Of a stretch of 64,000 bases of DNA, positions 31,747 to 41,048 are shown in pieces. Numbering within the stretch: position 1 is the first letter of the stretch; the number at the start of each line of letters is the position of its first letter. The stretch is from Stenotrophomonas sp. 364. GTDB lineage: Bacteria > Pseudomonadota > Gammaproteobacteria > Xanthomonadales > Xanthomonadaceae. The notes under the pieces are model-generated. The model was not told the DNA's origin. It did not search any database and worked only from the letters and a program-made list of their open reading frames with translations. The position numbers were made by a program, and so were the translations under genes. The stretch lies in contig NZ_CP047135.1 of assembly GCF_009832905.1 (NCBI RefSeq), positions 1,900,001 to 1,964,000 on the forward strand, written 5' to 3'.

Positions 31747-31976
31747 CTGCGGTTCTCCTGATGGGCCCCAACCGGGGGGAGCGTCCCCGGTGGTGATGCA
31801 ACGGGCGTGCCAACACGGTTGGCGCCTGCCCTTGCAGACCTTCAGTACCTTGACCGGAAGGAACGCGGTAGCTGCCGCGTCATCGCCAGCGTCAGGGGGC
31901 TTTCTGGCGTCATCAGGTGGTCGTGGCTGCCCTCCGAACCCAAGCGATGTCGCCACTGAACGGTGCCGCGCTTGCG

Positions 31977-33641
31977 TCAGCCGGGGACCGTAGCGGTGTG
32001 CGGGTCATGCAGGCTGCGCAGTTTCTTCTTGTTGATCTTGCCCACGCTGGTGCGTTCGATCGCATCCACGAAGCTGACGCGGTCCGGGATCGCGAAGCGG
32101 GAGATGTCGCCCGAGCGGCTGCGCGCGGCGACCAGTTCAATGATCTCCGCCTCGGATACCTCGCTGCCGGCATGCCTGACCACCAACGGCAGCGGTCGCT
32201 CGCCCCATTTCGTGTCGGTGATCCCGATGACGGCCACTTCATTGACCGCCGGATGCAGGGCGATGATGTCCTCCAGCGCGAGGGAGGAGATCCACTCGCC
32301 GCCGGTCTTGATCACGTCCTTGATGCGATCGGCGACGCGCAGGTAACCGCCGGCATCGATGTTGCCGATGTCGCCGGTATGCAGGTAGCCGCCGGCCCAC
32401 AGTTCCGCCGACGCATCCGGGTTGTGCAGATAGCCCTGGGTAAGCCAGGGCGCGCGCACCACCACTTCGCCGGTAGCCACACCATCGTGGGCAACATCGT
32501 GCATGTCTTCGTCCACGATCCGCAGGTCCACCAGCGGCACCGGAATGCCGGCCTTGGTGCGTAGTGACAACGCCTCGTCCGACCCACCGAGGGTGGTGGC
32601 ATCGATCTGGGCGAGGGTAAGCAGGGGGCAGGTCTCGGACATGCCGTAGCCGCCGAAGATGTCGATGCCACGGGCCAGCGCCTGCTGCGCCAGTGCGCGG
32701 GGCAGGGCGGCGCCGCCGATGACCACTTTCCAGCCGCTCAGATCGGTGTCGGCCGCGCTGGGATGGCCCAGCAGCATGTGCAGGATGGTGGGCACGCAGT
32801 GCGAGAAGGTCACCTTCTCGCGGGCGATCAACGCCAGCAGCTGCCCTGGCAGGTAGCGACCGGGGTAGACCTGCTTGACGCCCATCAGCGTAGCAACGTA
32901 CGGCAGGCCCCAGGCGTGGACATGGAACATCGGCGTGATCGGCATGTACACATCGTCGCGGTGCAGGCGGCCCTGGCTGGCGGCACTGCCCAGCGCGGCC
33001 ATCCCCGCCAGCGAGTGCAGGACCAGTTGCCGATGGCTGAAGTACACCCCTTTGGGCCGGCCGGTGGTGCCGGTGGTGTAGAACATCGTGGCGCGCGTGT
33101 TCTCGTCGAAGTCCGGGAAGTGGATGACCGGCGTGGCGGCACGCAGCCCGGCCTCATACTCGGTCACGAAACCCGCCGGCAGCGGTTGATCGACCTCGTC
33201 CTCCAGCAGGATCCGCGTGCGTAGATCCGGCAGCTGGTCGTTGATGCCGTCCAGCACCGGCAGGAATGCGCGGTTGGCAAGGAGTACGCGCGCGCCGCTG
33301 TGGTTGAGGGTGTAGGCGATCTGCTCGGGCGCCAGGCGGATGTTCACCATCATCAGTACCGCACCGAGCATCGGCACGGCGAAATAGCTCTCCAGATAGC
33401 GGTTGCTGTCCCAGTCCATCACCGCCACGGTATCGCCGTGCTTGACCCCAAGGGACGTCAGCAGCCCGGCCAGCTGGCCGATGCGCGTCTGCAGGGTGCG
33501 GTAGTCGAAGCGTACGCTGTCGCCGTAGACGATCTCCTGCTCGGGACGCACCGCCAGCGGCGTGAGCAGCAGCTGCTTGATCAGCAGCGGGTAGTCATGG
33601 GCTTCGGGGGCAGGTGCGTCTGCGGCGTTGGCAGGTGACAT
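31977..33641 (-). CDS. Acyl-CoA synthetase (AMP-forming)
   Basis: 554 residues of the ANL superfamily. The P-loop is YTTGTTGRPKGV; then YGMSETCPLL, the adenine-binding motif, YLHTGDIGNIDAGGYLRVADRIKD, and the C-terminal catalytic Lys in TSVGKINKKKL. The family activates carboxylic acids with ATP and CoA. It lies 24 bp downstream of the 3HB-oligomer hydrolase on the same strand, so the likely substrate is 3-hydroxybutyrate, although medium-chain acids are also possible. Together with MaoC it would feed crotonyl-CoA or acetoacetyl-CoA to beta-oxidation. Confidence 0.88.
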   Translation of the reverse strand: MSPANAADAPAPEAHDYPLLIKQLLLTPLAVRPEQEIVYGDSVRFDYRTLQTRIGQLAGLLTSLGVKHGDTVAVMDWDSNRYLESYFAVPMLGAVLMMVNIRLAPEQIAYTLNHSGARVLLANRAFLPVLDGINDQLPDLRTRILLEDEVDQPLPAGFVTEYEAGLRAATPVIHFPDFDENTRATMFYTTGTTGRPKGVYFSHRQLVLHSLAGMAALGSAASQGRLHRDDVYMPITPMFHVHAWGLPYVATLMGVKQVYPGRYLPGQLLALIAREKVTFSHCVPTILHMLLGHPSAADTDLSGWKVVIGGAALPRALAQQALARGIDIFGGYGMSETCPLLTLAQIDATTLGGSDEALSLRTKAGIPVPLVDLRIVDEDMHDVAHDGVATGEVVVRAPWLTQGYLHNPDASAELWAGGYLHTGDIGNIDAGGYLRVADRIKDVIKTGGEWISSLALEDIIALHPAVNEVAVIGITDTKWGERPLPLVVRHAGSEVSEAEIIELVAARSRSGDISRFAIPDRVSFVDAIERTSVGKINKKKLRSLHDPHTATVPG

Positions 33642-33665
33642 GGGGACTTCCTGGTGGGTCGAGTG

Positions 33666-35504
33666 TCAGCGGCCGCGGGCGGCGGGAATGGACAGCTGCT
33701 CACGCAGCAAGGGTGCGTCCACGCGTGGCGTTGGCTTGATGCGCGCATCCTGCGGCAGGGCGCGGGCGGGATCCTCAAGGTGATCCCACACCTGGTCCAT
33801 CGCCGCGAACACGTAGGGCAACAGCGGCACATAGCGTCTGCGGTAGTCGGGGAAGGCCAGCAAGGAGTCGAAATGCTGTGCGTTTTCAACGCGCCAGTAC
33901 GCAATCTGCGCCCCCGCCTTGCGTGCCAGCGGCACGTAGCGATCGCTGGTCATGCTGATCGGCACCAGCCCGTCGTCAAGGCCGTGAATCACCACGATGG
34001 GCAGGCCGCGACGCGGAGCCGTGGCGGCCGCCTCGGCGATACCGGCGCGTACCCGTCGGGCATCAGCGCTGTCGCCACGGCCGAGCGCGCGCAGGCAGTT
34101 GAGGCCCTCCAGCGTTTCCTCTGCCGCCGCGTTGCCATGCACCAGCACCACGCCGCTGCCCGGCGGGATGCCGCTGCCTTCGCTCCACCAGGTGGCACGC
34201 AGCGCCGCTGCGGCCGGGCCGGGTGTGCCGTCCGCACCCGCGGCGGAGAAGGCGTACGCGCAGGGGTGTTCGCCCGCCCCAAAGCGCCCATAGGCCGACG
34301 CATAGGTCACTGCGATCGCGCGCCACAGATCGAATCCGGTCGAAAACGCGCCAGCACGAAGCGCAGCGTCGCTCAGGCCAGCATCGGTCAGCTGCTGCCG
34401 CGCGGAGCGTGCCTGTGTTGCGCTGTCTTCGCCCTGCACCTGCCCCGCAGTTTTCAGCAGGGCACACCGCTGGCTCCCGGCCGCCACGGCCTGTGCCTGC
34501 AGCGGCGGTTGTGGCAGATCCTCCACGCCCAGCAACGCGCAGGGCATCAGCAACGCGGCCTGGGTGACGAAGTCGTACAGCGGTGGCGCGCCGGCCACCG
34601 AGACATTGGGCTCGCCGGCCACCATCGCATCGAACCAATCGCCGTCGATCTCCGCAGCACGCAGTACCGCGCCACCGCCATTGGAGACGCCGACGCCCAG
34701 CGTGCGCGTCGTGGCCGGCGTGAAGGGCGCCGCGTCGGGGTAGGCGCGGTCCAGTGCCTGCAGGCCGAACTGCAGCGCCTGCAGCAGATGCCGGCCCCAG
34801 TCGGCCTCCGGGTTGTCGCCCGAATGCGCGTGCTTGAACGCAATGCCGTGGGTAGCGCGTGGCGTGACGGGAACGAAGGCCAGCGCGCCCTGGGAGGCGG
34901 GCGTGCCGTCGGCCTGGGTGCCGACCTTGGCGTCCAGGTCGTAATAGTCGCTGCCGGTGCCCTTGTCGGTATACGCAACAGCGCAGCCGTGGGCCAGGCC
35001 CCAGCTGCCGGCCACCGCAATGGCACCGTAGATGCCCCGCGAGCCGGAGGAGGCGGCCACCACCACACACCTGCGTGCGGCATCGAAGGTATCGGGCACC
35101 TGCACCAGTACGCGATGCGGGTGGCGTGCACCGGGAATGCGCGCATAGGCCGAGAACTCGCGGCCGGGTACCGCCTGCAGAGTGCCGTAGACATCGCCGA
35201 ACCCGCCGCCGGGGGTCAGGTCGGCAATCCCGCGCCAGCTGCTCCAGATCGCGCGGCGCCGGGCTTCGTCGGCCGTGGGCTCGGCCGGGTTGGCGAAGGT
35301 CGGCGCGGTGGTCGAGCGCAGGGCGTCGATTCCCAGCCCGGCGGTCAGCAGGTCATCGTTGCCGCGATGCCCGGTTTCCCGCCACTGCTCGAACACGGGC
35401 ACTGCAGCGGTGGAGCGGGGCGCGGCCGCATCGGCGACGGGGATGCAGCCCGGCAACAAGGCCAGCGCGGCGCACAGCGGAGCAAGGGAGCGGTGGATGT
35501 TCAT
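33666..35504 (-). CDS. D-(-)-3-hydroxybutyrate oligomer hydrolase, exported
   Basis: 612 residues with a signal peptide (lipobox-like LLPGC near residue 20, so possibly a lipoprotein). The nucleophile motif is VGVSNGGGAVL; surrounding VVVAASSGSRGIYG, AYTDKGTGSDYYDL and VIHGLDDGLVPISM fit the 3HB-oligomer hydrolase family. It cleaves water-soluble oligomers released by PHB depolymerases into 3HB monomers, here in the periplasm. The gene heads an operon with the acyl-CoA synthetase. Its upstream region is shared with the response regulator and holds a perfect GTACCTAGGTAC palindrome about 31 bp from a -10-like TAGGGT. Confidence 0.92.
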   Translation of the reverse strand: MNIHRSLAPLCAALALLPGCIPVADAAAPRSTAAVPVFEQWRETGHRGNDDLLTAGLGIDALRSTTAPTFANPAEPTADEARRRAIWSSWRGIADLTPGGGFGDVYGTLQAVPGREFSAYARIPGARHPHRVLVQVPDTFDAARRCVVVAASSGSRGIYGAIAVAGSWGLAHGCAVAYTDKGTGSDYYDLDAKVGTQADGTPASQGALAFVPVTPRATHGIAFKHAHSGDNPEADWGRHLLQALQFGLQALDRAYPDAAPFTPATTRTLGVGVSNGGGAVLRAAEIDGDWFDAMVAGEPNVSVAGAPPLYDFVTQAALLMPCALLGVEDLPQPPLQAQAVAAGSQRCALLKTAGQVQGEDSATQARSARQQLTDAGLSDAALRAGAFSTGFDLWRAIAVTYASAYGRFGAGEHPCAYAFSAAGADGTPGPAAAALRATWWSEGSGIPPGSGVVLVHGNAAAEETLEGLNCLRALGRGDSADARRVRAGIAEAAATAPRRGLPIVVIHGLDDGLVPISMTSDRYVPLARKAGAQIAYWRVENAQHFDSLLAFPDYRRRYVPLLPYVFAAMDQVWDHLEDPARALPQDARIKPTPRVDAPLLREQLSIPAARGR

Positions 35505-35540
35505 TGCGCCACCCTAGCAAGCCCGTCAGCGCGCGCCAGC

Positions 35541-35552
35541 GTACCTAGGTAC
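35541..35552. promoter_or_regulatory. GTACCTAGGTAC palindrome in the divergent hydrolase/regulator promoter
   Basis: 12-bp perfect palindrome. On both sides a TTGCTA lies at about 27 bp from the centre (35520-35515 minus, 35574-35579 plus), giving -10-like TAGGGT and TAACCT about 31 bp away. No -35 hexamers are seen. This spacing is that of a class II activator near -42. The ACCTAGGT core recurs at 43335-43348. Confidence 0.75.
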
Positions 35553-35592
35553 CCGTGCCGAGCCGTAGGCGATTTGCTAACCTCGGCTGGAC

Positions 35593-36267
35593 ATGCCGAC
35601 CCTGCTCATCGCCGATGACCATCCCTTGTTCCGCGCGGCGCTGCATCGCGCGGCCGAGGAAGCCGTTGCCGACCTGCAGATCAGCGAGGCCGATTCGCTG
35701 GACAGCGTGCTAGAGGCGATCGAGAGCCAGCAGATCGACCTGATGCTGCTGGACCTGCACATGCCCGGCAACCACGGGCTGGCCGGGCTGGCAACCATTC
35801 GTGCGTTGCAACCGGGCCTGGCGATCATCATCGTGTCGGCCAACGAAGAGCCCCACGTGATCCGCCGGGCCATCGACCTGGGCGCGGCTGGTTACCTCCC
35901 CAAAAGTTCGGGGCTGGCCGACCTGCAGTCGGCGTTGCTGAGCGTGCTGGAAGGGGAGCGCTGGATCCCGGCGCTGCTGCGCGAGCCGGTGGCCCGGGTG
36001 GCGCCCTTCAGCAAGGACGCCGACCTTGCCGCGCGCCTGTCCAGCTTGTCGGCGCATCAGTACCGCGTACTGAGTTTGGTGGCCGAAGGGCTGCTCAACA
36101 AGCAGATCGCCGACCGCCTGGGCGTGCAGCTGCGCACGGTAAAGGCGCACATGACCCGCATCATGGGCCGGCTGGGCGTACGCAATCGTGCGCAGGCCAT
36201 CCGTGTGCTGCACGAGATGGGGTTGACCGATCCCGCACGGCAGATCGAAGCGGCGCAGGATGCCTGA
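35593..36267 (+). CDS. LuxR/AgmR-type response regulator (CrbR/ErdR-like)
   Basis: 224 residues. The receiver has acidic D8-D9, phosphoacceptor D54 in MLLDLHMPGNHG and the Lys in YLPKSSG. The C-terminal LuxR-type HTH covers about residues 150-212 (LSAHQYRVLSLVAEGLLNKQ, LGVQLRTVKAHMTRIMGRLG). It matches the AgmR/ErdR/CrbR group, which pairs with SSS-domain hybrid kinases to control acetate and related metabolism in Pseudomonas and Vibrio. The convergent neighbour is exactly such a kinase. It is the best candidate to bind the ACCTAGGT palindromes, including the one in its own promoter, which implies autoregulation. Confidence 0.9.
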   Translation: MPTLLIADDHPLFRAALHRAAEEAVADLQISEADSLDSVLEAIESQQIDLMLLDLHMPGNHGLAGLATIRALQPGLAIIIVSANEEPHVIRRAIDLGAAGYLPKSSGLADLQSALLSVLEGERWIPALLREPVARVAPFSKDADLAARLSSLSAHQYRVLSLVAEGLLNKQIADRLGVQLRTVKAHMTRIMGRLGVRNRAQAIRVLHEMGLTDPARQIEAAQDA

Positions 36268-36274
36268 TCCTGCG

Positions 36275-39200
36275 TCAGGCGGTGGCCGGGCGCGGCGTGG
36301 CCAGCAGGTGATTGATCGCCCAGCGCAGCGCCAACGGCTTGAACGGCTTGTTCAACAGGGATAGCCCCACCTCGCGCACCGCTTCACGGGTGTCGCTGCC
36401 CGTGTCAGCACTGAGAATCACCGTTGGCCGCGGCCCATGCACGGCGGCAAGGCGCGTCCACAGCCCAACCCCGGTATCGCCCTCGTCAAGGTGGTAGTCG
36501 AACAGCCACAGCGCGGCCTCGTGCGCGGCTGCACCCACTTCACTGGCGTCGCGCACGGCGACGACCTCGCAGCCCCACGCAAGCAGCATCTGCCGCATGG
36601 CCTCCAGTGCGTCCGGGTCGTTGTCGACCACCAGCACGCGGATGCCTTTTAGGGTGCTGTTGCCGGTCGTGGGTTCAATCCGCGGCGCGGCGGGCGCAGC
36701 GGATTGTGTCACGGTGATGGAGAAGGCCGAGCCGCGGTCGAGCACGCTGTGCAGTTCCAGCGGTGCGTGCAGCAGGTCGGCAATACGGTGGGCGATGGTC
36801 AGGCCAAGGCCCAGGCCCTGGCCATTGCTGCGGTCGCCACGGTGGAACTCTTCGAACACCACTGCCTGCTGCTCCGCGGCGATGCCGGGGCCACTGTCAT
36901 GCACTTCGATGGACAGCGTATGGCCAGTGCGACGCACCCCCAGCAACACGCCACCGCTGCGGGTGTAGCGGATGGCATTGGCCAGGAAGTTCTGCAGCAC
37001 ACGGCGCAGCAGCAGCGGGTCGCTGTGCACCCAGGCGCGGGTGCGCACGTGGCGGAACTGCAGGCCGCGCGCCGCAGCCAGCACGGCGAACTCCTGCGCC
37101 AGCGGATCGAGGACGCTGGACAGTGCAAACGGGCGTGGATCGGCCACCAGCCCGCCGGCCTCCAGTCGCGAAATATCCAGCAGGCCCGACAGCAGGTCAT
37201 CGGTGGAATCCAGGGCGCCACGGATCTGGTGCAGGAAGCTGCCAAGGAAGTCGGAGTCGATGTGCTGCGACATGGCGTCGGTCAGCAGCTGCGCGGCATG
37301 CAACGGCTGGATCAGGTCATGGCCGACCGCAGTGAGGAAGCGCGTCTTCGCCACATTGGCCCGTTCGGCCTCCTGCACGGCGTGCTCCAGCCTGGCAGTG
37401 CGGTCCTGCACGCGGCGCTCCAGGGTTTCGTTGCTGCGCTTGAGTGCGTCCTCCGCACGGCGGAAGGCGGTGACATCGGTGAACGTGGCCACGTAACCGC
37501 CGCCGGGCATGGGGTTGCCGCGGATTTCGACGATGGTGTTGTCGGGGAAGATCCGCTCGGACAGATGCGGGGTGCCGCGCCGCATGTGCACCACGCGGCG
37601 CTGCAATGCCTTGTCCAGCGTGTCACCGGGGCTATCGCCGATGTTCAGCTGCCCCAAGGCCCACGCCGTGAGGTTGACCACCGGCTGGCCCACCTGCAGC
37701 AGTGCCGGCGGGAACTTGAACAGCGCGGCATAGCGGCTGTTCCAGGCCACCAGCTGCAGCTGGGCATCGACCACGCTGATGCCCTGGCTCATGTTCTCCA
37801 AAGCCGCTTCCAGCAGGCGCTGGTTGAAGCGCAGCACCTGGGTGGCTTCGCCGACAGCGCGGGTGACGGCGTCCAGTGGCGCGGCGCCGCCATCGCGTGC
37901 GGCCTCCACCAGCAGCCGTGCCATGCCCGCACCGACCACGGCGGTGAGTTCCCGTTCGATGGCGGTGACCCGGTCATCATCAAGCATCTGCCCGGCGTGG
38001 CCGTCCATCAACTGCCGGGCCCGTTCCTGGCCGAGGAAGCGACCGGCCGTCTTGCGCATCGACGCGGCGGCCACCGCGTCCCGCTGGAGGGGCATGGAGG
38101 GGCGTACCGCGCGCGACACCAGTACGACGGTCGCCAGGTTCGCCGCCAGACTGGCGCCCATGCTGATGGCGATGTGGCCCGGCTGCATGCGCAGCGAGAA
38201 CATGGCCAGCCAGTGCAGCCCGTCGGGGCCGGACGACGGTGGCGGGGCAGGGACTACCATCGGCAGCAGCACCAGCCACAGCCACACCAGGGAGCCCAGC
38301 ACGATGCCGGCGATGATGGCCGGGGAGGGCGTACGCGGGCGGTAGACGGCAAACAGCACCGCCGGTGCCAGCTGCGAAAGCGCGGTGAACGACATCAGGC
38401 CGAAATCGCTGAGCGCCTCGGTGCCGCTCATCGCACGGCTGTACAGCCACGACATCAGGAACACGGCGACGATGCCGGCGCGGCGGAAGGCGAGCACCCG
38501 CGGGCGCAGGTCGGCGCCGGAGTTGAATCCGTTGACGCCGCTCAGCAGGCGTGAGCCCACGCCGTGGTTGCCCAGCATGATCGACAGGGTCAGCCCCGAC
38601 AGGATCATCATGCCGGTGGCGGCGCTCAGGCTGCCCAGGTACGCCAGCAGCGCCAGCACGTGATGACCGCGCGCCTGCGGAAGGGCCAGCACATACAGGT
38701 CGGGCGACACCGCGTGCGACAGCTGTGCGGCGCCGGACAACGCCATCGGCACCGACGGCAACCCGATCAGCAGCAGGTAGAGCGGAAACAGCCAGCGCGC
38801 GGTCTTCAGGTCCGACGGCTGGCGCAGTTCGACCACGCCCACATGGAACTGGTGGGGCAGGGTGAACGCGGCCATCGCACCAAGCGCCACCATGGTGAGG
38901 AAATCGGGAATGACCGCCGGTGGCGGCAGGTGCGCCATCTTGTCCAGCAGGGGCGTGCCCGCCTGGTGCACCGACAGCCCGGCATACAGGCCAATGGCCA
39001 GCAGTGCCGCCAGTTTCAATACCGATTCCAGCCCCAGCGCGACCACGATGCCGCGGTTGTGCTCGGTGGCCGACGCCTTGCGTGCGCCGAACAGCAGGGT
39101 GAAGGCCGCCATCGTCAGCGCGAACCAGAAGGACACGTCCAGCTGCCACCCGATGGGGGCGAACTGGTCCCCCAGCAGCGCGCCTAGGCCTTGGCTGACC

Positions 39201-39607
39201 GCTTTGAGCTGCAGCGCGATGTAGGGAATGATGCCGAACAGCGCGACCAGGGTGATGGTGACGCCCAACCCCTGGTCCGCATGCAACCGCGCGACCACCA
39301 GGTCGGCGATGGTGGCACTGTTGTGTTGTTTGGCCAGTCGCCCGAGCCGTGCCAGGAACGGCAGCCCGAAGGCGAAGATCAGCGCCATGCCGATCAGTGT
39401 CGGCGGAATGGGGAAGCCCCATTGCACGCCCTGCGAGGCTGCCCCGTAGTAGGTCCACGCCGTGCAATGCACGCCCAATGACAGGGCATAGATGGCCGGC
39501 CAGACCCTGGAGAGCCGATGCCCCCGGCGCTCCCCCCACAGGGCGACGCCGAACAGCAGCACGGTCCACGCGATGCAGGCGAGCAGGACAATGGTGGGCG
39601 TCAACAT
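36275..39607 (-). CDS. Hybrid histidine kinase with sodium/solute-symporter domain (CrbS/MxtR-like)
   Basis: 1110 residues. The first 500 or so form about thirteen membrane helices of the SSS family (GVHCTAWTYYGAASQGVQWG, GIIPYIALQLKAVSQGLGAL). A PAS domain follows (GISVVDAQLQLVAWNSRYAA). The HisKA domain has the phospho-His near residue 762 (GHDLIQPLHAAQLLTD), the ATPase has QNFLANAIRYTRSGG and DSGPGIA, and a C-terminal receiver has its Asp near residue 1037 (WLFDYHLDEGD). CrbS/MxtR kinases share this architecture and respond to acetate or a related metabolite. Its 3' end is 7 bp from that of the response regulator gene. Within this island a 3-hydroxybutyrate signal is plausible but inferred. 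Confidence 0.92.
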   Translation of the reverse strand: MLTPTIVLLACIAWTVLLFGVALWGERRGHRLSRVWPAIYALSLGVHCTAWTYYGAASQGVQWGFPIPPTLIGMALIFAFGLPFLARLGRLAKQHNSATIADLVVARLHADQGLGVTITLVALFGIIPYIALQLKAVSQGLGALLGDQFAPIGWQLDVSFWFALTMAAFTLLFGARKASATEHNRGIVVALGLESVLKLAALLAIGLYAGLSVHQAGTPLLDKMAHLPPPAVIPDFLTMVALGAMAAFTLPHQFHVGVVELRQPSDLKTARWLFPLYLLLIGLPSVPMALSGAAQLSHAVSPDLYVLALPQARGHHVLALLAYLGSLSAATGMMILSGLTLSIMLGNHGVGSRLLSGVNGFNSGADLRPRVLAFRRAGIVAVFLMSWLYSRAMSGTEALSDFGLMSFTALSQLAPAVLFAVYRPRTPSPAIIAGIVLGSLVWLWLVLLPMVVPAPPPSSGPDGLHWLAMFSLRMQPGHIAISMGASLAANLATVVLVSRAVRPSMPLQRDAVAAASMRKTAGRFLGQERARQLMDGHAGQMLDDDRVTAIERELTAVVGAGMARLLVEAARDGGAAPLDAVTRAVGEATQVLRFNQRLLEAALENMSQGISVVDAQLQLVAWNSRYAALFKFPPALLQVGQPVVNLTAWALGQLNIGDSPGDTLDKALQRRVVHMRRGTPHLSERIFPDNTIVEIRGNPMPGGGYVATFTDVTAFRRAEDALKRSNETLERRVQDRTARLEHAVQEAERANVAKTRFLTAVGHDLIQPLHAAQLLTDAMSQHIDSDFLGSFLHQIRGALDSTDDLLSGLLDISRLEAGGLVADPRPFALSSVLDPLAQEFAVLAAARGLQFRHVRTRAWVHSDPLLLRRVLQNFLANAIRYTRSGGVLLGVRRTGHTLSIEVHDSGPGIAAEQQAVVFEEFHRGDRSNGQGLGLGLTIAHRIADLLHAPLELHSVLDRGSAFSITVTQSAAPAAPRIEPTTGNSTLKGIRVLVVDNDPDALEAMRQMLLAWGCEVVAVRDASEVGAAAHEAALWLFDYHLDEGDTGVGLWTRLAAVHGPRPTVILSADTGSDTREAVREVGLSLLNKPFKPLALRWAINHLLATPRPATA

Positions 39608-39676
39608 CGCTCCAGTGTAGAGAGAACCGCCGCCGTCGGGCAGTAGGCCGGCGCGATGGGGTGGGGCAGTGCTGCG

Positions 39677-40162
39677 CTAGGCGCCGAGCACGATCAGCGA
39701 GAGCTGCTCGGCGACCAGCGCCACCTCGCCCCCAGGGACCAGCTCGACCGTCTTGTGCTGGGTCAGCAACCATTGCCCCGGGCTGCGTGCTTCCAGTGAC
39801 ATCAGCCGCGAGCGCACCCGGACCTCGGCGCCGCTGGGCACTGGCGCCAGGAAGCGCACTTTGTTCAAGCCGTAGTTCAGTACGTGGGCGATGCCAGGGA
39901 AGCCGGTCAGCGCGGCCACATCGTCCTCGACGGTGAGGGAGAGCAGAAGGAAACCATGCGCGATGGTCTGCCCACCGGGCAGGCCGGCCTGTGCGCGGGC
40001 CGGATCGACGTGGATCCAGTTGCGGTCCCCGGTGGCCTCGGCGAACGCATCAATGCGTGATTGCGTGATGCGCGTGCTGCCGCCCAGTCGCTCCCTTGCT
40101 GCCCACTGTCCCAGCGCCTGCAGTGCGGTCGGCAACGCACCGATCCTTGCCGCGTCGGTCAT
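39677..40162 (-). CDS. MaoC-like (R)-enoyl-CoA hydratase
   Basis: 161 residues, hot-dog fold. The catalytic region is AFAEATGDRNWIHVDPARA followed by GGQTIAHGFLLLSL, with the hydratase-2 Asp/His pair. Such PhaJ-like enzymes interconvert (R)-3-hydroxyacyl-CoA and enoyl-CoA, which in this island would turn 3HB-CoA into crotonyl-CoA. The ATG overlaps the stop of the alpha/beta hydrolase gene (ATGA), so the two are coupled. The hydratase function in vivo is inferred. Confidence 0.85.
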   Translation of the reverse strand: MTDAARIGALPTALQALGQWAARERLGGSTRITQSRIDAFAEATGDRNWIHVDPARAQAGLPGGQTIAHGFLLLSLTVEDDVAALTGFPGIAHVLNYGLNKVRFLAPVPSGAEVRVRSRLMSLEARSPGQWLLTQHKTVELVPGGEVALVAEQLSLIVLGA

Positions 40163-41037
40163 CGCACGTCCGCCAGCAAGGCCAGGATCGCGTCACGCGC
40201 CACCGGCTCGGACAACGTGGGTGCGTGACCCACCTCCGGCACTTCAACCAGACGGGCGCTGGCCGATGTGGCGGCCATCTTCCGCGCGACATCGGGCGGC
40301 AGGATGTCCGACAACGCCCCACGCACCACCAGCACCGGCACGCGCGCCGTCAGCCCGCGCACCGCGCGCCATAGCACCGGGCGCAGCAGCCACAGCACCC
40401 ACGGCCGCGTGGTGCGGATCACCGCCGGGTCGTAATCCAGCTCCAGCAGCCCATCCTCGCGTTGGCGGAAGGTGTTTGCGGCCATCGTCCGCCAGTCCTC
40501 GGCGGTGAAGCGCGGGAACGCCGCCTTGCCGATGGATTCCACATAAGCGCTGGCCTGGGCCAGGTCCATCGGGGGTACGGGCTTGCCGGCGTACTTGCCG
40601 ATCCGTGCCAGGGCCTCGCGCGGTACCTTGGGGCCGGCATCGTTGAGCACCGCCGCAGCGATGCGGTCGGGTGCACGCGAGGCGAGGGTGATGGTGACCA
40701 GCACGCCCAGCGAGGTGCCGATGAAGACCGCCTTGTCGATGTTCTGCGACTGCAGCAGCGCCACCATGTCGTCAGCATATGCACGCGGGTTGTACCCGGA
40801 CGGGTCCGGCGCCCGCGCCGAACGTGCACGCCCGCGCAGGTCCACGGCGAGCACGCGCCACCCGGCGGCGGTCAGGGATTGGGCAAGGGCATCAAAGTCG
40901 GCCGCATTGCGGGTCAACCCCGGAATGCAGACCACCGTGCCGCGGGGCGGTCGCCCCGCATCCGGCGCATGGTCGCGCGCATGCAGGCGCAGGCCATCGC
41001 TGCTTTTCCAGTACAGATCATCGTAAGCCGGCGTCAT
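40159..41037 (-). CDS. Alpha/beta-hydrolase
   Basis: 292 residues, no signal peptide. Oxyanion region IPGLTRNAADFD, nucleophile elbow FIGTSLGVLVT (Ser), acid in GALSDILPP and His in VPEVGHAPTL. A cytoplasmic esterase or thioesterase. It starts 11 bp downstream of the TBDR stop on the same strand and is coupled to maoC, so it probably acts on small 3HB esters or acyl-CoA imported through this system. Substrate unproven. Confidence 0.85.
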   Translation of the reverse strand: MTPAYDDLYWKSSDGLRLHARDHAPDAGRPPRGTVVCIPGLTRNAADFDALAQSLTAAGWRVLAVDLRGRARSARAPDPSGYNPRAYADDMVALLQSQNIDKAVFIGTSLGVLVTITLASRAPDRIAAAVLNDAGPKVPREALARIGKYAGKPVPPMDLAQASAYVESIGKAAFPRFTAEDWRTMAANTFRQREDGLLELDYDPAVIRTTRPWVLWLLRPVLWRAVRGLTARVPVLVVRGALSDILPPDVARKMAATSASARLVEVPEVGHAPTLSEPVARDAILALLADVR

Positions 41038-41048
41038 GCAGAAGCTTC

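Noticed and set aside
39182..39189. GCCTAGGC as a third activator palindrome
   Set aside because: It lies inside the kinase coding sequence without nearby promoter elements and lacks the ACCTAGGT core.
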